The notes: generated from the sequence alone by a model not told the origin. Positions 30,645 through 40,408 are shown, numbered from the stretch's first letter. The stretch is DNA of 64,000 nucleotides from Bordetella genomosp. 9 (GCF_002119725.1 NZ_CP021109.1:1488001-1552000), one strand, 5' to 3'. Program-made: numbers and translations.

Positions 30645-31943
30645 ATGAACGCAGTCAGCGAATCTTTCCTTCCGGCGGGCGAGACCGCCGTCATCCGGCT
30701 CATCACGGCCGGCTCCGTGGACGACGGCAAGTCGACCCTGATCGGCAGGCTGCTCTACGACAGCAAAAGCGTGTTCGCCGACCAGCTCGATGCGATCGGC
30801 CGCGCGAAGTACAAGCGGGTGGCGGGCGACGGCATCGACTTCGCACTGCTGACGGACGGCCTGGAAGCCGAGCGGGAGCAGGGCATCACCATCGACGTTG
30901 CCTACCGCTACTTCGCCACCCCGCGGCGCAAGTTCATCATCGCCGACGCGCCGGGCCATGAGCAGTACACGCGCAACATGGTGACTGGTGCCTCGACGGC
31001 CGATGTCGCGGTCATCCTGATCGACGCAACGCGCGCGGCCGACGGGCGCCTGTTGCCGCAGACCAAGCGCCATAGCACCATCGCGCGTCTGCTTGGGATC
31101 CGCCACATCGTCGTCGCCATCAACAAGATGGACCTGGTGGACTGGGACCGGGCGGTGTTCGAGCGCATCCGCGGCGCGTACGCCGACCTGGCGCGCCGTA
31201 TCGGCATCGAGCGCTTCCACGCTTTGCCGATGTCGGCGCTGAACGGGGACAACGTGGTCTCGTCTTCGCCTCGATCGCCGTGGTACGACGGCGGGCCGCT
31301 GCTCGCACTGCTGGAGTCGCTGGATCCCGTGCAGCGCGATGATGGCGCGCCGCTGCGTTTTCCGGTGCAGTGGGTCGTGCGCCATGATGGCAGCAGTGCG
31401 AAGGATTTCAGGGGGTATGCCGGCCGTATTGCAAGCGGGACGTTGCGTCCTGGCGACGAGATCGTGGTGCAACCTTCCGGCGTTGCCGCGCGTGTTGCCG
31501 AAATCCGCGCCCACGAGCGCGTGCTGTCGCATGCCGAGGCGGGGGACTCCGTCGTCGTCGTGCTCGACCGGGACGTCGATGTGTCGCGCGGGGACGTGCT
31601 GTCGCACGCGGCGGCTCCGGCCAGCGTCGGCAAGAATTTCGAGGCGGAGATCTGCTGGCTCGATACGCAGCCGCTGAACCCGGCGCGCAAGTATCTGCTC
31701 AAGCACGGTACCCGCCTGACCACGGCCGTGGTGCGCGAGGTGGCGACACGCCGCGATATTCACGAACTGCGGGAAGTGGAGGGCGATGTCGGCACGCTGT
31801 CGATGAACGATATCGGCAAGGTACGCATCGCCACGCGTGATCCGCTTGCCATGGACCCTTATGACGAGGTTGCCGCAACCGGTGCGTTCATCCTGATTGA
31901 CGCTGCCACGCATCAGACCGCCGCGGCCGGGATGCTGCGCTGA
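30645..31943 (+). CDS. cysN: Sulfate adenylyltransferase subunit 1 (GTPase)
   Basis: CysN (432 aa) is the EF-Tu-like GTPase whose hydrolysis drives APS formation by CysD. GTPase motifs are GSVDDGKSTLIGRL, DAPGHEQYTRNM and NKMDLVDWD. The protein ends after the beta-barrel domains with no fused CysC kinase, matching the APS-type CysH. It is the last gene of the sbp-cysTWA-cysHDN run; I see no clear intrinsic terminator after it. Sulfite reductase and sirohaem genes are not in the window. Confidence 0.95.
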   Translation: MNAVSESFLPAGETAVIRLITAGSVDDGKSTLIGRLLYDSKSVFADQLDAIGRAKYKRVAGDGIDFALLTDGLEAEREQGITIDVAYRYFATPRRKFIIADAPGHEQYTRNMVTGASTADVAVILIDATRAADGRLLPQTKRHSTIARLLGIRHIVVAINKMDLVDWDRAVFERIRGAYADLARRIGIERFHALPMSALNGDNVVSSSPRSPWYDGGPLLALLESLDPVQRDDGAPLRFPVQWVVRHDGSSAKDFRGYAGRIASGTLRPGDEIVVQPSGVAARVAEIRAHERVLSHAEAGDSVVVVLDRDVDVSRGDVLSHAAAPASVGKNFEAEICWLDTQPLNPARKYLLKHGTRLTTAVVREVATRRDIHELREVEGDVGTLSMNDIGKVRIATRDPLAMDPYDEVAATGAFILIDAATHQTAAAGMLR

Positions 31944-32098
31944 GGGCTGCCCGGGGGGCGCTCTTTTACCACGGTGGCGGGCCGCAGAGCCTTGCTTCAT
32001 GCGGGTTTTGCGGCAAAGCCACACTCGCGGATTTCGCAGGCGGCGGCGCGGGGACTTGGAGTAAAGTGGGGCGTCGCCAGAAAAACGGCGGCGGGTGC

Positions 32099-32127
32099 TT
32101 GCCAGGAATACTGTATGGATGTACAGT
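32099..32127 (+). promoter_or_regulatory. Promoter of the radical SAM gene
   Basis: TTGCCA (32099-32104) and TACAGT (32122-32127) are 17 bp apart. The ATG at 32134 follows the -10 box by exactly 6 nt, so the transcript would begin at the A of the start codon. The LexA box covers the spacer and the -10 box. Confidence 0.55.
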
Positions 32128-32128
32128 A
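32109..32128. promoter_or_regulatory. LexA (SOS) box
   Basis: TACTGTATGGATGTACAGTA contains CTGT-N8-ACAG with a symmetric TA on each side, very close to the classical LexA operator. It overlaps the promoter -10 region of the downstream radical SAM gene, an ideal position for repression. The Pseudomonas homologue of that gene, PA0069, is reported in the LexA regulon (from memory). Confidence 0.82.
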
Positions 32129-32133
32129 CCCTC

Positions 32134-33438
32134 ATGGCACGTACCGATCATTCCGTTTTTGCCGGTTCTGGGTCCCCGGCTGCCGCCCCCGCCGCCTTGC
32201 GCGGTCGGGGTGCGGTTACTAATGTTCGGCACCGCTTCCAGTCCGAAGAACGCATCGCGGATCCGTCCGCGAATCCGTCCGCGGACGCAGGCTTGGATGA
32301 AGACGCCGCAGCCCGGATCGAACCGATCGCATCATCCGGCTCGCCCGCGGCGCTCCCACTGCGTACCACCGTTTCGGTCGAACAGGCCCGCAAGCTGCTG
32401 TCCCGCAATGATTCGCCGGACGTGCCTTTCGATCGCGCCATCAATACGTATCGGGGGTGCGAGCATGGCTGCGTCTATTGCTATGCCCGCCCGACGCATG
32501 CCTACTTGGGATATTCGCCGGGCCTGGATTTCGAAACCCGGCTCATCGCCAAGGCAAACGCCGTGGACGCGCTGCGCGCGGAATTGGCCAAACCGGGTTA
32601 CCGGGTCGAGCCCATCAATATTGGTTCCGCCACCGACGTCTACCAGCCGATCGAGCGCGATTGGCGGCTGACGCGCGGGGTCATTTCGCTTTTGCTCGAA
32701 ACCGGGCACCCCCTGACCATCGTCACGAAAAACGCCCTCATCGAGCGTGACCTGGACCTGCTGCAGGCCCTGGCCCGGCGCAAGCTGGTGGCGGTCTATA
32801 TCAGCATCACGTCCCTGGACGATGCTCTTTCGCGCACGCTGGAACCGCGGGCGTCGGCGCCGTGGCGCCGCCTGCAGACAGTGCGCAGGCTGGCAGAAGC
32901 CGGCGTGCCGGTGGGCGTGCTTGCCGCGCCCATGATTCCTTTCATCAACGACGAATACCTGGAACGCATCGTTGAAGCCGCGGGGCAGGCGGGCGCCTAT
33001 TACGCCAGTTACACGGTGGTGCGGCTGCCTTGGGAAGTCAAGCCGGTGTTCGAGGAATGGCTGCAGGCGCATTTTCCCGATCGTGCCGAACGCGTGCTTC
33101 ACCGTATCGAAGACATGCGCGAAGGCAAGCGCAACGATCCCAAGTTCGGCTCGCGCATGCGCGGTACGGGTATCTGGGCCGAACTCCTGCGCCAGCGATT
33201 TGCCATCGCGGTGCGCAAGGCGGGCCTGAACCAGCACCGCCTGCAGCTCGATACCCGCCAGTTCGTCCCGCCCGCGGCGGTGTCCCAACCCTTTCCCGGC
33301 CAGCCATCTCCCGGCATGCCATCTCCCGGCATGCCTCGGAGCGCGGGCGTCACCGGCGGCGGCCCCCGATCCCTTCCCGAATCTGCCCGTGCGACGTTGC
33401 ATCCCATGCGGCAGCTGGGTCTCTTCGACCAGATGTAG
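32134..33438 (+). CDS. PA0069-family radical SAM protein (SplB-like), SOS-controlled
   Basis: A 434-residue radical SAM protein. The cluster-binding motif is CEHGCVYC (Cys109, Cys113, Cys116), in the context INTYRGCEHGCVYCYARPTH seen in proteins annotated as spore-photoproduct-lyase-like 'DNA repair photolyases'. The N-terminal 75 residues are low-complexity; the C-terminus has a PSPGM repeat and ends HPMRQLGLFDQM, resembling a clamp-binding QLGLF motif, which I note as inference. A LexA box overlaps its promoter, so a DNA-damage role is likely; the reaction is unknown. ATG 32134 is chosen because of the promoter position; GTG 32095 and ATG 32119 are in-frame alternatives. Confidence 0.88.
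   Translation: MARTDHSVFAGSGSPAAAPAALRGRGAVTNVRHRFQSEERIADPSANPSADAGLDEDAAARIEPIASSGSPAALPLRTTVSVEQARKLLSRNDSPDVPFDRAINTYRGCEHGCVYCYARPTHAYLGYSPGLDFETRLIAKANAVDALRAELAKPGYRVEPINIGSATDVYQPIERDWRLTRGVISLLLETGHPLTIVTKNALIERDLDLLQALARRKLVAVYISITSLDDALSRTLEPRASAPWRRLQTVRRLAEAGVPVGVLAAPMIPFINDEYLERIVEAAGQAGAYYASYTVVRLPWEVKPVFEEWLQAHFPDRAERVLHRIEDMREGKRNDPKFGSRMRGTGIWAELLRQRFAIAVRKAGLNQHRLQLDTRQFVPPAAVSQPFPGQPSPGMPSPGMPRSAGVTGGGPRSLPESARATLHPMRQLGLFDQM
33303..33332 (+). repeat. Two 15-bp in-frame tandem repeats
   Basis: GCCATCTCCCGGCAT occurs twice in a row (33303-33317, 33318-33332) within the radical SAM gene and encodes the PSPGM repeat. Being a multiple of three, it does not shift the frame. 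Confidence 0.75.
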
Positions 33439-33457
33439 TCTCCCAAGGAGCACGTTC

Positions 33458-33862
33458 ATGAACTTTGCCGCAGATCAGCAGTTCCCGACGAAATGGCCCT
33501 TTCCGCCGGCCCCGCCCGCGCGGCGCGGTCTGAAGCGCCTGTTGTCCCCCGCGGTGCAATGGTTTCGCGGGGCCCCCATAGGCCTGCCGAACCATCCGGG
33601 CAATCTTGTCGATCGCGCCGGTTTCGCCCATGGCGCTCTGCCGGCGGCGGCGGCTCCTGCATCGGACGGCACGGCGATCCCGCTGTCCGCCTTCCCCGCC
33701 GGCTCTGCCGTTGCCTCTGCGCCCGCCGCCGCTCCGGTCTCCGGGGTTTTGGCTTCCCAGGCGATGACAGTGCGCCAGATGGTGGTGGACGTGTTGCTTG
33801 TCGCCATGTGGGGCGCCATGATTCCGGCCCTGATGTGGCTGGGTGCCGCCGCGGGGTTCTGA
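33458..33862 (+). CDS. Small hypothetical protein with one C-terminal membrane helix
   Basis: A 134-residue protein I do not recognise. The first 110 residues are Pro/Ala-rich (KWPFPPAPPARRGLKRL) and probably disordered; the end has a hydrophobic stretch, MVVDVLLVAMWGAMIPALMW, that would span the membrane. AAGGAG seven bases upstream of ATG 33458 supports real translation. It begins 20 bp after the radical SAM gene and may be co-transcribed with it, which would put it under LexA control too. Codon use is like its neighbours. Confidence 0.65.
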   Translation: MNFAADQQFPTKWPFPPAPPARRGLKRLLSPAVQWFRGAPIGLPNHPGNLVDRAGFAHGALPAAAAPASDGTAIPLSAFPAGSAVASAPAAAPVSGVLASQAMTVRQMVVDVLLVAMWGAMIPALMWLGAAAGF

Positions 33863-33896
33863 AGGGTCTGGATTGCGCGGGACAGCCCCGGTGCGG

Positions 33897-33926
33897 TTTA
33901 CCTAAGCCGCTGATTTCATGTAGAAT
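33897..33926 (+). promoter_or_regulatory. Promoter of rplS
   Basis: TTTACC (33897-33902) and TAGAAT (33921-33926) are 18 bp apart. The bases after the -10 box, GCCGGGTTT, form a GC-rich discriminator as in stringently controlled ribosomal promoters. It lies about 80 bp upstream of rplS. Confidence 0.5.
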
Positions 33927-34012
33927 GCCGGGTTTACCAAATCTCATCCTCTGCGCGCGGGCCGCATTCCTATCCCTCCAAAACCGCGCGGCATGATGAC
34001 TCCGGAGTTCTC

Positions 34013-34423
34013 ATGAACCTTATCGCTATCCTGGAACAGGAAGAAATCCAGCGCCTGACCGGCGACAAGACCCTGCCGTCCTTCGCCCCCGGCGATACGG
34101 TGGTCGTCAACGTGAACGTCGTCGAAGGCACCCGCAAGCGTGTCCAGGCCTTCGAAGGCGTGGTGATCGCCAAGCGCAATCGTGGCCTGAACTCGGCCTT
34201 TATCGTGCGCAAGATCTCCTCCGGCCAGGCCGTGGAGCGTACGTTCCAGCTGTACTCGCCGCAAATCGCTTCCATCGAAGTGAAGCGCCGCGGTGACGTC
34301 CGCCGTGCCAAGCTGTACTACCTGCGCGATCGTTCGGGCAAGTCCGCTCGCATCAAGGAAAAGCTGGTCAGCCGTCAGGCTGCTGCGCAATCGGCTCAAG
34401 CTGCCGAGGCCGCCGCTTCCTGA
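34013..34423 (+). CDS. rplS: 50S ribosomal protein L19
   Basis: L19 sits at the subunit interface of the 50S particle. The core (1-115) has the family pattern [39 protein letters not shown] and [15 protein letters not shown]. The protein is 136 aa, with an Ala/Gln-rich tail of about 20 residues beyond the E. coli length of 115. It is usually downstream of rpsP-rimM-trmD; here those genes are not immediately upstream and it has its own promoter. Two terminators follow. Confidence 0.97.
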   Translation: MNLIAILEQEEIQRLTGDKTLPSFAPGDTVVVNVNVVEGTRKRVQAFEGVVIAKRNRGLNSAFIVRKISSGQAVERTFQLYSPQIASIEVKRRGDVRRAKLYYLRDRSGKSARIKEKLVSRQAAAQSAQAAEAAAS

Positions 34424-34462
34424 TTGCGGTGATGGGTGCCGCCAGCCGGTTCCCTGCGCAGC

Positions 34463-34485
34463 AAAGGCACCCATGGGGTGCCTTT
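34463..34485 (+). terminator. First terminator after rplS
   Basis: AAAGGCACCC and GGGTGCCTTT form a perfect 10-bp stem with loop ATG, continuing into a T-run (CCTTTTTC). 39 bp after the rplS stop. Confidence 0.88.
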
Positions 34486-34533
34486 TTCATGCCCGCAGGA
34501 ATCGCCTCGCAGCCGTCTTCCGAGTCAGCACGG

Positions 34534-34555
34534 GGCACCCGCGGGGGTGCCTTTT
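34534..34555 (+). terminator. Second terminator after rplS
   Basis: GGCACCC and GGGTGCC form a 7-bp stem with a GCGG loop, followed by TTTT. It has the same stem sequence as the first terminator 70 bp upstream, suggesting duplication. A third GC hairpin (CCCGCC/GGCGGG, 34586-34602) lies beyond it. Confidence 0.75.
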
Positions 34556-34675
34556 CGTTCTCTGCCGGAGGGTTTTATTTCCGCGCCCGCCTTACCGGCG
34601 GGTATCCTGTTCCCTATCCATCGCTGTCCCTTATCGCCGTCCGTATCGCGCCGCCTTTCTGAACGCCCCGCCCCC

Positions 34676-35422
34676 ATGTCCGAACAGCCGTCCAGCCGAC
34701 CCCGCCGCCCCATCGTCCGACCCGCTTTCGATCCGGCCGAACAGCCTTGGGTCGTTGCCAACGAAGGGCTGCAGGCGCTGTCTCAGGAGGCGCTGCGGCC
34801 GGAGTCCTTGCGGCGGGCCTTGGCCCAGCCGGAGAGCTGGTCGGTGCAGATGCCCCTGAACGGCGATTCGCGCTATCCGGGACGCGAAGGCCCGCCCGTG
34901 CTCGCGGCCGTGCTGATCCCGCTCGTCATGCGCGAAGCTGGCGTGACGGTCATGCTGACCCAGCGCACGGCCCACCTGCACGATCACGCCGGCCAGGTGA
35001 GTTTTCCCGGCGGGCGTATCGAGGAAACGGACGCCAGCCCAATCGCGGCCGCCCTGCGCGAGGCGCAGGAAGAGACCGGCTTGACCGCGGAATGGGTTGA
35101 GGTGCTGGGCGCGATGCCGCCGTATCTGACAGCGACGGGGTTTTCAATTACCCCTGTCGTCGCGCTGGTCAGGCCGGGCTTCACGCTGTCCCCGGATGAA
35201 TTCGAAGTGGCCGAGGTTTTTGAAGTGCCGTTGGCCTTCATTGCGGATCCGGCGAACCACCGGCTGCACCGCGCCGAATTGCCGGATGGGCGGGTGCGCC
35301 GGTTTTATTCCATGCCCTGGCAGGGATACTTCATCTGGGGTGCGACGGCGGCGATGCTCCGCAATCTGTACTACCTGCTGCGCGGTCCGGCAGCGCCGGA
35401 CGAGACGCAAGCGCCTCAATAG
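34676..35422 (+). CDS. CoA pyrophosphatase (Nudix, NudL/PCD1 type)
   Basis: A 248-residue Nudix hydrolase. The Nudix box runs GGRIEETDASPIAAALREAQ-EETGL, and just before it MLTQRTAHLHDHAGQVSFPGG matches the extra UPF0035 motif of enzymes that split CoA into 4'-phosphopantetheine and 3',5'-ADP. It probably cleans up oxidised CoA or CoA derivatives. ATG 34676 gives the usual length; the preceding sequence has no good ribosome binding site. The last 7 bp overlap the convergent rsgA gene. Confidence 0.88.
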   Translation: MSEQPSSRPRRPIVRPAFDPAEQPWVVANEGLQALSQEALRPESLRRALAQPESWSVQMPLNGDSRYPGREGPPVLAAVLIPLVMREAGVTVMLTQRTAHLHDHAGQVSFPGGRIEETDASPIAAALREAQEETGLTAEWVEVLGAMPPYLTATGFSITPVVALVRPGFTLSPDEFEVAEVFEVPLAFIADPANHRLHRAELPDGRVRRFYSMPWQGYFIWGATAAMLRNLYYLLRGPAAPDETQAPQ

Positions 35423-36435
35423 CGCTGCGCGGCCGCGTTTTCCTGCACGATGCGGGTATAGAGCGCATGCCGGGCGGGATCGATGCGGCCCTCGGCCAAG
35501 GCCGCGAGCACGCCGCAGCCCGGTTCGTGCTGGTGCGTGCAGTTGTAGAAGCGGCACTGGGCGGCGTAGGGCGCGAACTCCGGGAAGCCGCGTTCGATCT
35601 CTTCGCGGGACAAATGCTGCAGGCCGAAGGCCTGGAACCCCGGTGAATCGATGACGTCGCCCCCTTCGGGCAAGTGGTAAAGCCGGGTGCTGGTGGTCGT
35701 GTGCCGCCCCATGTCCAGGGCCGTGGAATGCTCCCGCGTGGCGGCATTGGCGCCGGGCACCAGGGTATTCAGCAGCGTCGATTTCCCCATGCCGCTCTGG
35801 CCAAGCAAGAGGTTGACATGGCCGGTCATGTGCGGGAAGAGCGTTGCCCGGGCGTGCTGGGGGTCGAGCGCGCTGACCTCCAGCACGGGCACACCCAGCT
35901 TGGCCAAAGAGGCCAGCCGAGCGCGCGCCTGCGGCAGGGCATGGGTAAGATCGGCCTTGTTCAGAACGATGAAGGGTGCGATGCCGGCGCTCCAGGCGCC
36001 CGCCAGCGCCCGCCCGGCCAGGTCGTCGGAAAAGGTTGGCTCGACCGCCACGACGATGAACAGCCGGTCCACGTTCGCGGCGAACTGCTTGGCGCGCATG
36101 TCGTCCGAACGATAGAGCAGGTTGCTGCGAGCAAGGATCTCCTCGATGGCGCCTTCGTCGCGGCCCTGCGGCGCCACGCGAACGCGGTCGCCGACCGCAG
36201 GGCCAGCCTTCTTGCCGCGGGGATAGCACTGGCGTTGGCTGCCGTCCGGCATTTCGACCAGGAAGTGCCGGCCATGTGCGGCGATGACGCGGCCTTCGAG
36301 CAGGCCGGACTGGCCGTCGGCGCCGGCCTGCGACGTGCGCCGATTGCCATTTTTTTGAAGACCGGCGTTCTGCCCCGCAGGGGCGGACACCGGCGACGAT
36401 GCCTGGGATCGGGACGGGCGGCCTGGGCGACTCAT
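35416..36435 (-). CDS. rsgA: Small ribosomal subunit biogenesis GTPase RsgA
   Basis: RsgA is a circularly permuted GTPase that matures the 30S subunit. The 339-residue protein has an N-terminal OB fold (LLEGRVIAAHGRHFLVEM), then permuted G motifs in the order G4 (NKAD), G1 (GQSGMGKST), G3 (DSPG), and a C-terminal zinc knuckle (CRFYNCTHQHEPGC). The first 40 residues are a low-complexity extension. Its ATG overlaps the stop of the upstream protease gene by 4 bp, so the two are co-expressed. Confidence 0.95.
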   Translation of the reverse strand: MSRPGRPSRSQASSPVSAPAGQNAGLQKNGNRRTSQAGADGQSGLLEGRVIAAHGRHFLVEMPDGSQRQCYPRGKKAGPAVGDRVRVAPQGRDEGAIEEILARSNLLYRSDDMRAKQFAANVDRLFIVVAVEPTFSDDLAGRALAGAWSAGIAPFIVLNKADLTHALPQARARLASLAKLGVPVLEVSALDPQHARATLFPHMTGHVNLLLGQSGMGKSTLLNTLVPGANAATREHSTALDMGRHTTTSTRLYHLPEGGDVIDSPGFQAFGLQHLSREEIERGFPEFAPYAAQCRFYNCTHQHEPGCGVLAALAEGRIDPARHALYTRIVQENAAAQRY

Positions 36436-37682
36436 CGGGCGGCCGCGCCCAGGTGCCGGATGCGAACGGCTGCCGGGGGATGGCTGTCGTAGAACGCGGA
36501 ATGGACAGGGTCCGGGGTCAGTGTCGCGGCGTTGTCGTCATACAGCTTGACCAGGGCGGACACCAGTTGTTCGGCCGAGCTTTGCTGGGCGGCGTAATCG
36601 TCCGCCTGGAATTCATCGCGGCGGGAATACCAGCTGGCGATGGGCGTGAAGGGGAAAGTGAATACCGGCACGACCAGGAAGAAAAGCAGCAGCGCCATGG
36701 CGTCGTTGCGCCCGTCCATACGGGGCAGTACGCCGAGCTGCTCATAGAACCACGGTTGCTGCGCCAGCCATCCGAGCAGGGCGAAGAAGAGCAGCGCCAC
36801 GGCGAAACTGACGACGATGCGTTTGACGATATGGCGGCGCGCGAAGTGGCCGAGCTCATGCGCGAGCACGGCTTCGATTTCGTCGCCATTCAGGCGCGCG
36901 AGCAGCGTATCGAAGAATACGATGCGGCGCGATTTGCCGAAGCCGGTGAAATACGCGTTGCCATGCCCGGATCGCCGCGAGCCATCCATCACGAACAGGC
37001 CGTTGATGGCAAACCCGCAGCGCTGCATCAGTTGCCGGATGCGATTGGACAGCTCCTGGTCGGCCAGGGGGGTGAATTTGTTGAACAGCGGCGCAATCAC
37101 CATGGGGAACAGCAGCAGCGTCAGCAGACTGAATCCGACCCATACCGCCCATGCCCAGATCCACCACAAGTCGCCCGCCCGGCCCATGAGCCAAAGGATG
37201 GCCGCAGCCAGCGGCAGTCCTATCACGGCAGTCAGGGCCACGCCCTTGATTGCATCCGAGACGAACAGCCCGGGCGTCATACGGTTGAAGCCGAATCGCG
37301 CTTCCAGCTTGAATTGACGCCATACCGTAAACGGCAGCTCCAGCACGCCCAGCAGGACGGCCGCCATCGCGAGCAACAGAAGCTGGCGCAGGAAATCGTT
37401 GCCAGCCAGATGTCCCGCCCAGAGATCCAGCGCCTGCAGCCCGCCCAGCAAGGTCAGGCCGACCAGCACCGCCGCGTCGAAGACGCGTTCCAGCATGCCC
37501 AGCCGCACGCGCTCGACGGTGTAGTCGGCGGCGCGCTGATGGCTGGCCAAGCCGATGCGGTTGGCGAATTCGGCCGGAACACGGTCGCGATGGCGGATGA
37601 CGTGGCGCACCTGCCGGGTGGAAAGCCAGAGCCTGATGCCGATATCGACCAGCAGGAATACGACGAACAACAGTGTCAGCAT
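36432..37682 (-). CDS. M48 family metalloprotease (Ste24/CAAX protease 1-like)
   Basis: A 416-residue integral membrane zinc protease with about seven hydrophobic helices. The zinc motif is [10 protein letters not shown], with the downstream glutamate in [13 protein letters not shown]. The order and length match Ste24-type peptidases rather than the shorter HtpX. In bacteria this family acts in membrane protein quality control; true CAAX processing is not expected. It is transcribed with rsgA and diverges from orn across 59 bp. Confidence 0.9.
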   Translation of the reverse strand: MLTLLFVVFLLVDIGIRLWLSTRQVRHVIRHRDRVPAEFANRIGLASHQRAADYTVERVRLGMLERVFDAAVLVGLTLLGGLQALDLWAGHLAGNDFLRQLLLLAMAAVLLGVLELPFTVWRQFKLEARFGFNRMTPGLFVSDAIKGVALTAVIGLPLAAAILWLMGRAGDLWWIWAWAVWVGFSLLTLLLFPMVIAPLFNKFTPLADQELSNRIRQLMQRCGFAINGLFVMDGSRRSGHGNAYFTGFGKSRRIVFFDTLLARLNGDEIEAVLAHELGHFARRHIVKRIVVSFAVALLFFALLGWLAQQPWFYEQLGVLPRMDGRNDAMALLLFFLVVPVFTFPFTPIASWYSRRDEFQADDYAAQQSSAEQLVSALVKLYDDNAATLTPDPVHSAFYDSHPPAAVRIRHLGAAAR

Positions 37683-37741
37683 GGGATGGCCGGCGTAGGA
37701 ATTCCGATATGAGAAAATCGGGTTTTAAAAAGGCAAATTAT

Positions 37742-38287
37742 ATGGCTCTGAACGAGAACCGCCTGGTGTGGCTGGACATGGAAATGACAGGTCTCGATCC
37801 TGAAAAGGAACGGATCATCGAAGTGGCCGTGGTGGTGACGGAGCCCGATCTGACGGTGGTGGCCGAAGGGCCCGTGCTGGTTATCCACCAGCCCGACAGC
37901 CTGCTGGACGCCATGGACAGCTGGAACAAGTCCACCCACGGCAAGAGCGGCCTGATCGACAAGGTCAAGGCGTCCACGCTGACCGAAGCCCAGGCCGAGG
38001 ACGCGCTCATCGCCTTCCTGTCCCAGCATGTGCCGCCCGGAAAATCCCCGCTGTGCGGCAATACCATCAGCCAGGACCGCCGCTTCATGTTCCGCTACAT
38101 GCCGCGGCTGGAGCAGTTCTTCCACTATCGCAATCTGGACGTCAGCACCCTGAAGGAACTCGCGCGCCGCTGGCGTCCGGACGTTTACAAGGGGTTCGAG
38201 AAGAAGAGCCGGCATGAAGCCCTGGCCGACATCTACGAGTCCATCGACGAACTCAAGTATTACCGCGAGCACTTTCTGAAGGTTTAA
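37742..38287 (+). CDS. orn: Oligoribonuclease
   Basis: Orn (181 aa) is a DEDDh 3'-5' exonuclease that degrades dinucleotides, including pGpG from c-di-GMP breakdown. Motifs are [31 protein letters not shown] and the final [17 protein letters not shown] 37742 is preceded by AAAAAGG eight bases upstream; longer in-frame starts lack support. Its 3' end overlaps the convergent paaX coding region by 35 bp. Confidence 0.95.
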   Translation: MALNENRLVWLDMEMTGLDPEKERIIEVAVVVTEPDLTVVAEGPVLVIHQPDSLLDAMDSWNKSTHGKSGLIDKVKASTLTEAQAEDALIAFLSQHVPPGKSPLCGNTISQDRRFMFRYMPRLEQFFHYRNLDVSTLKELARRWRPDVYKGFEKKSRHEALADIYESIDELKYYREHFLKV

Positions 38288-39233
38288 GGCCGTCCGGGCC
38301 GCCGAAACGGCGCCGCGCTTCGGGCGCAAGCGGGCCGAAGTGGCTGGGGTCGGCCCCGGCGATATCCGCCAGGTGGCGTTCCGACGCCTGAAACAGCATC
38401 CAGTACAGCCGGCGGCACAGTGTCCGCGCGGCGTGCCCCGGCCAATCGGCGGGCAGCATGCTGGCCGGCAGACCGGGGTCGTGCAGGACGAGCCGGCGCC
38501 AGCGGTGCAGCAGGACCATGCGCGCCGCGAAAGCCGCGGGGGGCGGGATGCCGTCGCGCGTGTCGGCGCCGTCCAGCGCGTTTTCCATCGGGGCGAATTG
38601 CCGCAGGAAGTGGCGGTATTGCTCGGCCAGGCCGGCCAAATCCCAGCATTGCGGCGCCAGCGCCTGCAACGGCAGCGCGCCGGCGCCCGGAAGGTCGCGC
38701 GCCGTCAGCACCAGCGCCTTGTCCCGGATCCGCAGCGTTTCCAGGATGCTGCTGGCGGTATCCTGGCGCGCCCGCGGATGCGCGAAGACGCCCGGGGCGA
38801 CAACCCCGTAGCCTTCCCATTCCAAGGCCTTGCGCAGTTCGGTCCGTTCGGCCAGGCCGTTGTTGCCCGAGCGCGGAACGACGACCAGCGTCCATTGCCC
38901 ATCCCAGGGCGCGTCCCCGGCGCCGTAGATGCGCGGCGCCGCGTGTGCCGTGTTGCGCGCCCCTTGCGCAGACAAACGGTACAGGCTGCGGCGGCCGTGC
39001 CGTTCCGCCTGCAGCCAGCCTTCGGCGACCAGCCGGAACACACTCGTGCGCAGCAGCCTTTCGTTGATGCCAAGCGGCAGCAGAAGGGCGATCAGATCGC
39101 CCAGCCAGATCGCCCCGCCGTGCGGTTGCAGCGCGTCGCCCAGCAGCGTGACGCACAGCGACTTGGCGCGGGGCGGATCGGCGCGCAGCAGGCGGGCGGT
39201 AAGACGGTCCAGCGCGGAGGCGGCAGCTGCCAT
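38253..39233 (-). CDS. paaX: Phenylacetate degradation repressor PaaX
   Basis: A 326-residue PaaX-type regulator: an N-terminal winged helix ([39 protein letters not shown]) followed by the PaaX effector region. PaaX represses paa operons and is released by phenylacetyl-CoA. It diverges from paaA, and an extended inverted repeat in the gap is its likely operator. ATG 39233 is the best start by homology; the frame extends to 39311, but that would cover the operator and the paaA promoter. The 3' end overlaps orn antisense. Confidence 0.9.
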   Translation of the reverse strand: MAAAASALDRLTARLLRADPPRAKSLCVTLLGDALQPHGGAIWLGDLIALLLPLGINERLLRTSVFRLVAEGWLQAERHGRRSLYRLSAQGARNTAHAAPRIYGAGDAPWDGQWTLVVVPRSGNNGLAERTELRKALEWEGYGVVAPGVFAHPRARQDTASSILETLRIRDKALVLTARDLPGAGALPLQALAPQCWDLAGLAEQYRHFLRQFAPMENALDGADTRDGIPPPAAFAARMVLLHRWRRLVLHDPGLPASMLPADWPGHAARTLCRRLYWMLFQASERHLADIAGADPSHFGPLAPEARRRFGGPDGLKPSESARGNT

Positions 39234-39270
39234 GGCGAGCCGAAAAAGGACGTTATGAACATCCGCGACA

Positions 39271-39326
39271 TGATACAGAAATCCAATGTGATACAGAAAT
39301 ACGTTTGACATTGGAATTTCTGTATT
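39271..39326. promoter_or_regulatory. Probable PaaX operator
   Basis: TGATACAGAAAT occurs twice directly (39271-39282 and 39289-39300) and its inverse ATTTCTGTAT lies at 39316-39325. The left arm ATACAGAAATCCAATGT (39273-39289) is mirrored by ACATTGGAATTTCTGTAT (39308-39325) with one extra base. The right arm lies between the -35 and -10 boxes of the paaA promoter, so binding would block it. Assignment to PaaX is from position. Confidence 0.7.
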
Positions 39327-39333
39327 AAATAAT
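39305..39333 (+). promoter_or_regulatory. Sigma-70 promoter of the paa operon
   Basis: A perfect -35 TTGACA (39305-39310) and a -10 AATAAT (39328-39333) are separated by 17 bp. Transcription would begin near 39340, 34 nt before the preferred paaA ATG. Confidence 0.75.
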
Positions 39334-39373
39334 CGGTCGGCATCGTGCGCGAAGACGCATGGAGAAGACCCCT

Positions 39374-40400
<1,027 letters not shown>

Positions 40401-40408
<8 letters not shown>

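Noticed and set aside
39234..39311. Longer PaaX starting at 39311
   Set aside because: The extra 26 residues would be encoded by the paaA promoter and operator repeats and do not resemble PaaX proteins.
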